Made by a program: the position numbers and the translations under genes. DNA of 64,000 bases, taken from assembly GCA_002344135.1 (NCBI GenBank), contig DDTO01000004.1:698199-762198 (forward strand), written 5' to 3'. Origin of the DNA: Chthonomonas sp. UBA2362. GTDB taxonomy: Bacteria; Armatimonadota; Fimbriimonadia; Fimbriimonadales; Fimbriimonadaceae. The first letter of the stretch is position 1. Each line of letters begins with the position of its first letter. This document shows positions 40,032-47,430 of this stretch, in pieces. Under the pieces are notes generated by a model. The model had not been told where the DNA came from and did no database searches. It saw nothing but the letters and a program-made list of their open reading frames with translations.

Positions 40032-41246
40032 TCAGGGACTCGTTGCAGTTCCGAGCGCGACTTCCACCCTAGGGCGCCACACGATCGCGCTCACGTCCTG
40101 GGCAGCGACTGTCTCCTCCCCGATGCTCGTCGATCCACCGGGAACGCCCTGCGCCGCCGCTTCGCTGACGGCGACGCCGCCGATCGGGCAGACCTTTTGC
40201 AGATGTGCCGCAATGTCGATGACGTGGGCGAAGTTCACGCTCTGGACATCTTGTCCGGCCACGATCACAGTGCCCGCGTGCATCCCGATGCGCAGCCTGA
40301 TGGGTACGCCGAGCCGATTGCGATGGGTATTCAGTTCGATCAGACCAGATTGGAGATTGCGGGCGGCTCGGAAGGCGGCGGCCGGGTCGTCGAACGCGAC
40401 GGTCACACCGTCGCCTGCGGTGGAATGCAGGGTGCCGCCGTGCCTCCGAATGACCGACTCGACGTAGCGGTGGTACTCGGTAAAGGTGAACTCGACGTCC
40501 AATGGCTCTGCGCCTTCCTTCATCTTCGTCGAACCTGCCACGTCGACACAGAGAAACGTCATGCTCCGTTCGCCGGTCGTGAGCCGGTCCTGGAGTTCGA
40601 CAAGTTGCCTGAGAAGCTCTTGCCTGTTGTCCGCGGTGTCCCTCATTCCGAGCCGGCTCAGGCTGCGATCGACCAAGCGCCGCGCCACACCGCCGCCGAT
40701 CGCGCCGAGAGCGATGTACAGGAGGAGGAGGATCGGCGGCGAGCCGTCGGTGTTCAACCAGAACGAATAGAGGAACAGGAAGGCGGCATTCGAGACGAAC
40801 CAAAGGCCCCCGAAGAGCGCACCGCAAATGGAGGCGACCCTGGAATCTCGCGCCTGAGAACAATTCCACAACGCGCCGAGGACGCAGACGATGGTCGCGA
40901 TCCCGAGGAAGGAGCTCGGGTCGCCGAAGACGCTCCCTATCGCTCCGAGAAAACCCGCCACGCTGGCGAGCCATGAAGACGCGACATAACGCCGCACATT
41001 CGGATCGAACGACAGGTAAAGCGACCGCAGCCGCGACAGGCCACCCCGCCGCTCGACCGCAGGCGTCGAGGCGAGCGCGATGCGCACATAGTCGGCGGGG
41101 ATGCTCGTCGCCTCGCTGACGGCCTGGATCGCGTCGTCGTCCAGTTCCGAGCCGTGGGACTCGCGCAAGCGCGCCGCCAAGAGAATCATCTCTTGGACAT
41201 CGTGTTCGGTCAACTCGCGGTGAACGCCGCGTTCCTGCTCCACCAT
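40032..41246 (-). CDS. Membrane class III adenylate/guanylate cyclase-like protein
   Basis: 404 aa. The N-terminal about 100 residues are soluble and helical, then about four or five membrane helices (about 105-215), then a class III cyclase domain (about 225-400). The two metal Asp are present in FLCVDVAGST and STAGDGVTVAF. At the transition-state positions, where active enzymes read VNxAARL, this protein reads IDIAAHL, so Asn and Arg are replaced. It may be weakly active, use another nucleotide, or serve as a binder. TACAAT at 41259-41264 (minus strand) is 12 nt before the ATG. Confidence 0.85.
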   Translation of the reverse strand: MVEQERGVHRELTEHDVQEMILLAARLRESHGSELDDDAIQAVSEATSIPADYVRIALASTPAVERRGGLSRLRSLYLSFDPNVRRYVASSWLASVAGFLGAIGSVFGDPSSFLGIATIVCVLGALWNCSQARDSRVASICGALFGGLWFVSNAAFLFLYSFWLNTDGSPPILLLLYIALGAIGGGVARRLVDRSLSRLGMRDTADNRQELLRQLVELQDRLTTGERSMTFLCVDVAGSTKMKEGAEPLDVEFTFTEYHRYVESVIRRHGGTLHSTAGDGVTVAFDDPAAAFRAARNLQSGLIELNTHRNRLGVPIRLRIGMHAGTVIVAGQDVQSVNFAHVIDIAAHLQKVCPIGGVAVSEAAAQGVPGGSTSIGEETVAAQDVSAIVWRPRVEVALGTATSP

Positions 41247-41258
41247 GCCGGCACTCCC

Positions 41259-41264
41259 ATTGTA
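41259..41264 (-). promoter_or_regulatory. Candidate -10 hexamer of the cyclase gene
   Basis: TACAAT on the minus strand, 12 nt before the ATG at 41246, leaving a leader of only a few nucleotides. The remaining spacer (41265-41396) shows no gene. Confidence 0.35.
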
Positions 41265-41396
41265 CTAGCGTGTGTGGGCACGCGCGGGTTGTGTGGGTCC
41301 CAAGCGATCAACCGGCCCGTTCCCCCGGGGCCATCCTCTCGTTGCCGGTGCAAGGGTCGGAACGGGCCTATCGGGTGCAACCCGAGGGGGTGCCGA

Positions 41397-44369
41397 TCAT
41401 GCGCCCTCGAATTGGGCCGCCGGATCGTGCTCGGCCCCTTCCCCGTAGGCCTCGAGGAACGCTCGATAGACCTCCAAGACTTCCGGATCGCCGGGTTTAA
41501 GATCGGCGAGGTGGACGGTTCGCTCGTGCAGCTCCGACGGAACGTGACCGCGAGGTTCCCCGTATCCTGGGAATCCAAGCCGTTGGGCCACCTGGTATGC
41601 CAGATCCCTGAGGGTGGGGTTGCCGAGGTGGTGAGCGCTCAATGCCAGGAGGAACATGGAGATTCCAGGGGTGTCCGTCCGCTCCCGCAATTGGGACAAG
41701 TACCCAGGAGTGGTCAAGAGCCGCACGGCCTCGATATGGCGCCCCAATCCCTGGAGGGACGCTGCAAGAGCAAAGTGACCCGCCGTCGTATCGAGGCCCA
41801 GTATGCGGTGGGCCTCGATACTCTGCCGCGCATACTGCTCCCCGGCGTCCGGCTGACCAGAGTCGTTATGGTGGTCCGCGAGCGCAGTCAGAATGGTGGG
41901 CATATAGCGAGTAACTCCCGCTCGCTTTGCGCAGGATAGGGCTTCCTCAAGAAACGCGATCCCCTCCGGGTACCGGTTCTCAGTCCGGTACGCGGCGGCA
42001 AGGTTGGCGAGTATCGCTACTTTGAGATGGGACGCCTTCCAAAGAGAGTCTCCGACCTCTCCCTGGAGAATCTCCCGGGCACGCTCGAGGGCGTCAAGCG
42101 ATCGGGCGCTGTTCGGGCGACCGCTAGGGCCCGGCAGAACAAAGCAAAGGCCGAGCAGATTGAGACATCCTGCCACATCGACGGGCTTCCAGTGCGCTTC
42201 GAACAGGGGCAAGCCGCGTTCGACCCAATCGACGGCGAGATCAGACCTGTAAGCATAACCTGCGAACTGCCCCGTGGCAAAACAGCCTAAAGCCATGTCA
42301 TGCCCGTCCACGTCGGCGGTATTGCTCGCCCACCCCATGAACTCGAGCATTCGACTGCGCCACTCATATTGATATGCGGTCGCCGTCAAAAGGCTGCCGA
42401 TCGCGAAGGCGATCCGCATTGTGGGACCCGCCCAGGTGCGATGCCCCTGCGCGTAGTCGATGATCTGGCGAAACTGATCGTGTTCCTGCTCGAACTCGCG
42501 AAAGGCCGGCGACGGGTCCGGCGAGTTCGCAGTCTCCCGAAGGCGGAAGGCCACCCCTTCGAAATGGTCCCGGTGTCGGCCTCGCGAGGCTTCCTCGTCG
42601 TCGGCTTGACGAAGGCATTCGAGGGCGAACGTCCGGAGCGGAATGAGCATTCGAAAACGGACCGACTCGCCGTCGACCCGCCGCTCGAGCAGGGAACAAC
42701 GGACAAGGCGACCAAGGGACTCCGCCGCATCGGGCTCAGCAGAAACGGCCTCGGCTGCATCGAGCGAAAAGTCGCTCCTGAATATGCCCAGGCGGCGAAA
42801 GACGGTCTGGTCTGTTGGGAGCAAGAGGTCGTAGCTCCACCGGGCGACCCGGTCGAGCGAGGCGTGACGATCGCCAGGATCCCTGGTGTGAGCCTTCAGA
42901 CGGAATCGCTCGTCGCCGAGCCGTTTCAGAATCTGAGCGGGGGACATGACCAACACTTGCGACGCTGCCAATTCGATAGCGAGCGGCACGCCGTCGAGGC
43001 CGATGCAGATTTCGCCGACTGCCTGCGCGTTTTGGGATGTCAGCTCGAAATCGGCATCCACAGCGCGGGCTCGGTCGACGAAGAGACGAATGCAGGGGTT
43101 TTCACTGAGTTCGGCCAGGGTCCCGTCGCGGCGGGGTAATGCGAGCGGGGGTACCGGGAAGAGTCGTTCCTGACGCAGTCCGAGCGCGGCCCGGGAGGTT
43201 ACGAGAATCCGACTCGAGCCCTTCTGCGCATGCCACATTTCGATCACCTTCTCGAACCCCGGAAGGTGCTCGGCGTTGTCGAGGATGAGCACGACGCGCT
43301 CGTTCGCCAGGTGATTTCTGACCCGATCGACGGCATCCGGACGATTGGGGTTCGCCAGACCCAGACTTCGTGCCGTGGCAGACACCGCCAGTGCGACTTC
43401 CTTGAGTGGAGCCAAGTCGACGAAGGCTACCGGCATGACTTCGGATAGCGATTCCTGTACGACACGAGCGATCGTGGTCTTTCCGCTTCCGCCCGCCCCG
43501 ACGAGCGTCAGGAGCCGATCCGCTTCCGGACCCCCGTCCTGAAGCGCCATGAGGACCTCGCCCACTTCCCTTTCCCGGCCAAAGACCCATCCTTGCTTGA
43601 TCTGAAGCGCCAGGGCCTCGTCACCGGGAGGCGCCGGTCGAGGACGGCGTGCAGGGCGGCGCCCTAGCGATTCGATGGCGGCCACCGCGTCCTGGGACGG
43701 ATACTCTCCCCACTGGTCCATGAGCAGGTGCTCGAGAACTTCGAACTGGCGGATCGCATCGGCGTTCTTCCCGGCGGCGCCGAACGAGCGAATGAGGGCG
43801 ACATGCACGTCCTCCCGCAGGGGACAAATCTGAAGGGCGGCACGGCCTATCTCGATGGCGACCGAAGCGGAGCCGTCACGGGTGAGGGATTCGATCAGGT
43901 TGACGACGGTCCGGCAATAGGCTTCCTCGAAGGCGAGTTGGTGGGGGATGGTCCAGGATGCATCGATGCCTTGGAGCAGAGGACCGCGCACGAGCTGGAG
44001 GGCATCGCGCAAGTTCCCCTGCTGGGGGGGGGCCAGGGAAACCAGCCGGTTGAATTGGGCGTAGTCGGTGTCGACTCTACGTGGATCGAGGCCCAGCGAA
44101 TGTCGATCGCCGGCGAAGTAGTCCTCTTGCCCCTCGACCCCCAGTTGCTTCCTTAGCGAGGAGATTGCGGTGCGGAAGCTTTGCCGAGCTTGCTCGGTCT
44201 CGTCCTCTGGCCAGACGATCGCTGCAACCTCGTCTCGAGGTAGGACACGAGGCAGCGAGACGGACAAGAGGGCGAGGACCTCGGCTGCGGTGCGCGACCG
44301 AAATCGCCGGATCGGCTCCTCTTCCCCCTTGATCGCCTCGAGAGTTCCGAACATTCGAATCGTCAGCAT
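41397..44369 (-). CDS. SARP-like STAND regulator 2 (wHTH-BTAD-ATPase-TPR)
   Basis: 990 aa, same architecture as the other two regulators. Winged helix at about residues 5-95 (AAIVWPEDETEQARQSFRTA), BTAD at about 100-240, P-loop GAGGSGKT at 291-298, Walker B VVLILDNAEHL near 355, VTSRAALGL near 385, and a GVPLAIELAASQV segment near 465. The TPR region occupies about 640-960. The start codon is 75 bp from, and divergent to, the FHA-PP2C pair. A promoter TTGCTG-N15-TATGAT on the minus strand (44411-44416 and 44390-44395) would start it. Confidence 0.9.
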   Translation of the reverse strand: MLTIRMFGTLEAIKGEEEPIRRFRSRTAAEVLALLSVSLPRVLPRDEVAAIVWPEDETEQARQSFRTAISSLRKQLGVEGQEDYFAGDRHSLGLDPRRVDTDYAQFNRLVSLAPPQQGNLRDALQLVRGPLLQGIDASWTIPHQLAFEEAYCRTVVNLIESLTRDGSASVAIEIGRAALQICPLREDVHVALIRSFGAAGKNADAIRQFEVLEHLLMDQWGEYPSQDAVAAIESLGRRPARRPRPAPPGDEALALQIKQGWVFGREREVGEVLMALQDGGPEADRLLTLVGAGGSGKTTIARVVQESLSEVMPVAFVDLAPLKEVALAVSATARSLGLANPNRPDAVDRVRNHLANERVVLILDNAEHLPGFEKVIEMWHAQKGSSRILVTSRAALGLRQERLFPVPPLALPRRDGTLAELSENPCIRLFVDRARAVDADFELTSQNAQAVGEICIGLDGVPLAIELAASQVLVMSPAQILKRLGDERFRLKAHTRDPGDRHASLDRVARWSYDLLLPTDQTVFRRLGIFRSDFSLDAAEAVSAEPDAAESLGRLVRCSLLERRVDGESVRFRMLIPLRTFALECLRQADDEEASRGRHRDHFEGVAFRLRETANSPDPSPAFREFEQEHDQFRQIIDYAQGHRTWAGPTMRIAFAIGSLLTATAYQYEWRSRMLEFMGWASNTADVDGHDMALGCFATGQFAGYAYRSDLAVDWVERGLPLFEAHWKPVDVAGCLNLLGLCFVLPGPSGRPNSARSLDALERAREILQGEVGDSLWKASHLKVAILANLAAAYRTENRYPEGIAFLEEALSCAKRAGVTRYMPTILTALADHHNDSGQPDAGEQYARQSIEAHRILGLDTTAGHFALAASLQGLGRHIEAVRLLTTPGYLSQLRERTDTPGISMFLLALSAHHLGNPTLRDLAYQVAQRLGFPGYGEPRGHVPSELHERTVHLADLKPGDPEVLEVYRAFLEAYGEGAEHDPAAQFEGA

Positions 44370-44389
44370 CTCGGCGGCACTTGCAAGAA

Positions 44390-44416
44390 ATCATACAATA
44401 CCGTTGCTTCCAGCAA
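44390..44416 (-). promoter_or_regulatory. Promoter of regulator 2 with overlapping palindrome
   Basis: On the minus strand, TTGCTG (44411-44416) and TATGAT (44390-44395) are separated by 15 bp. The -35 lies in a perfect small palindrome TTGCT-TCC-AGCAA (44404-44416), a possible operator for autoregulation or for the divergent genes. Confidence 0.4.
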
Positions 44417-44440
44417 GCGGCCTAGGCTGAATTTCACCGG

Positions 44441-44453
44441 TAGAATGTCCTCG
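44441..44453 (+). promoter_or_regulatory. Candidate -10 hexamer of the FHA gene, leaderless
   Basis: TAGAAT at 44441-44446 ends 7 nt before the in-frame ATG at 44454. If used, it places the true start at 44454 rather than at the ATG at 44445, which overlaps the hexamer. Confidence 0.4.
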
Positions 44454-45320
44454 ATGAGCGACCCGCAGCGGACCCAGGCGATGTCGGCGACGCCGAGCGT
44501 CGATCCGAACCGGACCGTCATGGGGCAGGCTCCGACCATCCACGCCACGCAGACGATCAAGCCCGTCCAATGCCCGGTCTGCAAGACTTTCAATCCGGTC
44601 GGCGTCATGTTCTGCGTCGAGTGCGGACTCATCTTCGACCGCGCGCTCGACGGCGATGCCTTCGGCGCGGCGGCGGTGCTACTCCCCTGCTTCGTGGATT
44701 CGGCTGGGAGAGAGCATCCGTTGAGGCCCGGCCCCAACATCATCGGCCGGCAGGGCGACGTGCTCATCGACGACGCACGAGTTTCGCGACGGCACGCTTC
44801 CGCAATCTTCGAGGATTCCATCACGATCGAGGACCTCGGGAGCACGAACGGCACGACCGTCAACGGAGCGGCCCTCGCGGTCGGGGAGAAGCGCACGTTG
44901 CAGACAGGAGACAAGGTGTCCCTCGGAGGATGCGAACTCGTGCTCAGTCTGCCCGGCGAGTCGGCGAAGACGGCTATGGGCCTCGGTGGCCGGACCACGA
45001 ACATGGACGCCCCGCCCCGTGCATCGACCGCCGTCGCCTGGGTCGTCACGTCCGAGGGCGAGCGGCTCCCCCTTAGTGAGAGAGAGAACAGCTTCGGACG
45101 CCGCGACGATAACGATGTCGTCTTCCCCTTGCCGTTCGTATCTGGCCGACATGGGACGATCGAGGTCTCGGAAGCCGGAGTGTTCATCACCGACGTCGGA
45201 AGCACGAACGGCACGTTTCTCAACGACGCCCGCATAGGACCCAACCAGCGTGTTCAGCTGAGACCCGACGACGAGATCAAACTGGGCGAGTTTGCCTTTC
45301 GAGTGGAGGTCGAGGAATGA
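44445..45320 (+). CDS. Double FHA-domain protein with zinc ribbon
   Basis: 291 aa (288 if begun at 44454). Residues 1-42 are Thr-rich and unstructured, with possible phosphorylation sites. A zinc ribbon follows: CPVCK at about 44-48 and CVECG at about 58-62. Then come two FHA domains, which bind phosphothreonine: the first with IGRQG, VSRRHA and GSTNGT (about 95-150), the second with FGRRDDND, VSGRHG and GSTNGTFLN (about 222-275). The partner phosphatase starts in its stop codon (ATGA). The gene is divergent from regulator 2, so it could read a Ser/Thr kinase signal under that regulator. Confidence 0.92.
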   Translation: MSSMSDPQRTQAMSATPSVDPNRTVMGQAPTIHATQTIKPVQCPVCKTFNPVGVMFCVECGLIFDRALDGDAFGAAAVLLPCFVDSAGREHPLRPGPNIIGRQGDVLIDDARVSRRHASAIFEDSITIEDLGSTNGTTVNGAALAVGEKRTLQTGDKVSLGGCELVLSLPGESAKTAMGLGGRTTNMDAPPRASTAVAWVVTSEGERLPLSERENSFGRRDDNDVVFPLPFVSGRHGTIEVSEAGVFITDVGSTNGTFLNDARIGPNQRVQLRPDDEIKLGEFAFRVEVEE

Positions 45321-46141
45321 CCGAGGAGATCACCGGCGAGTATCCGATCCCGGAATTGATGGCCACGATCCCCCTCGAAGCGAGCGCGCGGGTCACGGTG
45401 GCATGCAAGACCGACCTCGGCCGAGTGAGGGAGAACAACGAGGACAAGTTCGAGTACTTTCTCCCCGAGGACGAGCGGACTCTCGCTTCCCGCGGCCTCG
45501 TCTTCGTCCTCTGCGATGGCATGGGCGGCCATGCCGCCGGCCAAATCGCGAGCGAACTCGCCTGCAAGACGTTTATCGACGTTTATCTGAACCACCCCTC
45601 CGCCTCGGCCGAGGAAGCCGGGCGCGCCGCAGTCGTAGCGGCAAATCGCTTCGTGCTCGATGTGGCGCGCGCGATCCCCAGCCGGCGTGGCATGGGAACC
45701 ACCCTCAGCGCACTCATCCTTCTTCAACGGCAGGCCTTGATCGTCCATGTCGGGGATTCGCGGGTCTACCGTCTTCGCGCGAGCGGACTCACTTGCCTCA
45801 CCGAAGATCACACCGCGGCGGAAGAGATGGTGCGACAGGGCCAGCTCACCCCAGAAGAAGCCAAGACCCATCAAATGAGTCACATGCTCTTGCGGGTCAT
45901 CGGCGCCGACGAAGTGAGCGCGATGCCGGACATCCACGCCCTCGACCTCCAGGAGGGCGACACTTTCCTGCTCTGTTCGGACGGACTGACGAACCACGTC
46001 GAGGACGACGAGATCGCCTTCCAACTCTCGAAGTCGCCCGCGGAGGCCGCCTGGAAACTCGTGGTGGCGGCGCTGGCCGGTGGGGGAAGCGACAACTGTA
46101 CCGTGATGGTCGTTCGCGTGGACGAGATCGTGTCCCGGTAA
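45317..46141 (+). CDS. PP2C-family protein phosphatase
   Basis: 274 aa, stand-alone cytoplasmic PPM/PP2C phosphatase that removes phosphate from Ser/Thr with two metal ions. Motifs: RENNEDKF at about residues 37-44, LCDGMGGHAAG at about 65-75, MGTTLSALIL, HVGDSRVYRLR at about 145, LCSDGLTNH at about 218, and GGGSDNCTVMVVR at about 256. The start overlaps the FHA gene by 4 bp, so the two are translated together. No kinase gene lies next to them; the WD40 protein at the window end belongs to a family often fused to kinases. Confidence 0.95.
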   Translation: MTEEITGEYPIPELMATIPLEASARVTVACKTDLGRVRENNEDKFEYFLPEDERTLASRGLVFVLCDGMGGHAAGQIASELACKTFIDVYLNHPSASAEEAGRAAVVAANRFVLDVARAIPSRRGMGTTLSALILLQRQALIVHVGDSRVYRLRASGLTCLTEDHTAAEEMVRQGQLTPEEAKTHQMSHMLLRVIGADEVSAMPDIHALDLQEGDTFLLCSDGLTNHVEDDEIAFQLSKSPAEAAWKLVVAALAGGGSDNCTVMVVRVDEIVSR

Positions 46142-46245
46142 AGGAAGCGCTGGGCAGGGTTGTTGGATTCGGGCGTCGCCCCTTTCGGCATCGGCTCGGG
46201 ATCTGGCCCCACAATCGCCCCTTCCGCCACCCCGTTTCCCGTGCG

Positions 46246-46295
46246 GTGTCCGAGGAGTGTCCGAGGAGTGTCCGAGGGTGAACAGGCTCGGACAC
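46246..46295. promoter_or_regulatory. Three 11-bp direct repeats plus one inverted arm
   Basis: GTGTCCGAGGA at 46246, again at 46257, and GTGTCCGAGGG at 46268 are back to back. The inverted arm CTCGGACAC lies at 46287-46295. Any of the three can pair with it; the last gives a 9-bp stem with a 10-nt loop. The array ends 32 bp before the ATG at 46328. Apart from it, 46142-46327 holds no gene. Confidence 0.7.
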
Positions 46296-46311
46296 TAGGG
46301 ACCGAGTGCGC

Positions 46312-46318
46312 GGAGGTG
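46312..46318 (+). promoter_or_regulatory. Strong Shine-Dalgarno
   Basis: GGAGGTG, 9 nt before the ATG at 46328. It decides this start over the ATG at 46355 and over longer upstream readings. Confidence 0.7.
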
Positions 46319-46327
46319 CTGAAGAAA

Positions 46328-46996
46328 ATGGCGCGAACTGCCGACCATGAGGGTATGGCGATCGTTCGGACTTCGGCGTTCGTGGCGGGGATTCGGGGCT
46401 CGGCGGGGAATGTGACCTATGTCGAGACGCCGTTCGGGGTCTCGATCCGGGACCGGGTGATCCCGCGCGATCCGCGCACCCCGGCTCAGGAGGCGGCCCG
46501 CGAGCGGATGACGCTGGCGGCGAGGGCTTGGAAGGCGCTGAGCCTGGCCGAGGCGCGGTCATGGCGCGAGTACGCCGCCGCCCTCGATCAGCAGCCGCCC
46601 TGGCGTCCCGCCAAGGCCCAGACCCGGTTCGTCGAGCTCGCGATCCGGTTTCTTCAGGTGAACGCGGGTGGGGTTATCCCGCGCTCGCCGCCGGCGAATC
46701 CGTTCGCGGGCGATGGGCTGGTGGTGAGCGTCGAGGGGCTTGTCGGGGCGGTTCGGTTCGCCGCGAGCCAGCCGAACTCTCCGGACGTGACGACCGAGCT
46801 CCTGGTCCAGCGGCTGGTCTCGGTGCATCGGCGGACGTACCTCGAGCGGTACCGGACGCAAGGGTTCCACGCGTTCGGCCCATCTGCCGAGGTCGGGGTG
46901 CGGCCGGGATTGTATGCGTGCGCGGTGCGATTCGTGCGGGTGTCGACGGGTCAGGCGACGGGTCTGGTGGAGTTGGGGTTGGTCAAGGTGGGGTAG
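46328..46996 (+). CDS. Hypothetical protein, phage-structural-like
   Basis: 222 aa. No enzyme motif. The opening pattern (SAFVAGIRGSAGNVTYVETP then a RDRVIPRDPRTPAQEAARERM segment) resembles small proteins found in phages and bacterial genomes that begin with a G(S/K)xGNVxY-type beta segment, a PRTPxQ motif and a helical LAxAWKALSxAEARSWREYA segment. The C-terminal half looks like a beta-rich, fibronectin-like domain. A strong Shine-Dalgarno and an unusual 11-bp repeat array precede it. Its function is unknown, and it could be a remnant of mobile DNA. Confidence 0.6.
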   Translation: MARTADHEGMAIVRTSAFVAGIRGSAGNVTYVETPFGVSIRDRVIPRDPRTPAQEAARERMTLAARAWKALSLAEARSWREYAAALDQQPPWRPAKAQTRFVELAIRFLQVNAGGVIPRSPPANPFAGDGLVVSVEGLVGAVRFAASQPNSPDVTTELLVQRLVSVHRRTYLERYRTQGFHAFGPSAEVGVRPGLYACAVRFVRVSTGQATGLVELGLVKVG

Positions 46997-47004
46997 GTCT
47001 TTTC

Positions 47005-47300
47005 TCCCCTCCTCTCGCCTGCGGGAGGAGGGGGTTAGGGGGTGGAGGGTCCGGGGCAGTTCGAGTAGGGAGCCTGGCCTGGATGAGGTGCCGTCGCTCT
47101 CCATCCCCTGCCCCTTCCTCTCGCGGGGCGAAAGGAAGGGGTTTTGGGGTGCGCCGAGGTCGTTGGACACTCAGCAGCCCGCCGGATCTGTCGACTCTGG
47201 GAGTGCGCGGGCCTGACCGCGCTTTGCCTGGCGCGGCAGATTACTCCCCCTCAGGCACGGGCTTCGCCCGGCCAGGTCCCCCTCGTCTCGACGAGGGGGA
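47005..47300. repeat. Cluster of dispersed repeats A, B and C
   Basis: Within about 300 bp: a hairpin CCCCTCCTCTCGCCTGCGGG followed by AGGAGGGGG (47007-47035), family C at 47089-47141, family B at 47201-47228 and family A at 47243-47300. No intact gene lies between 46997 and 47422. Confidence 0.7.
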
Positions 47301-47304
47301 AGCC

Positions 47305-47430
47305 CACTACGAGTTCGACGCGCAAAGCTCGGTGTCGCAGAGGTTGGATGCGTCCGGGAACGTGCTTTCTTCGCTGGTCTACGACGCGTACGGCGCCGAG
47401 ACGAACAGCGGCACAGGGAGGGTTAGGGAA
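47305..47430 (+). pseudogene. Rhs-repeat core fragment
   Basis: A 40-codon stretch translates to HYEFDAQSSVSQRLDASGNV followed by LSSLVYDAYGAETNSGTGRV. This matches the end of an Rhs/YD-repeat core, where HYxFDALGSTRxLTDASGNV...YDAYG is standard. It has no start of its own, begins at the edge of repeat A and runs into the 3' end of regulator 3. It is a remnant of a larger Rhs protein. Confidence 0.65.
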
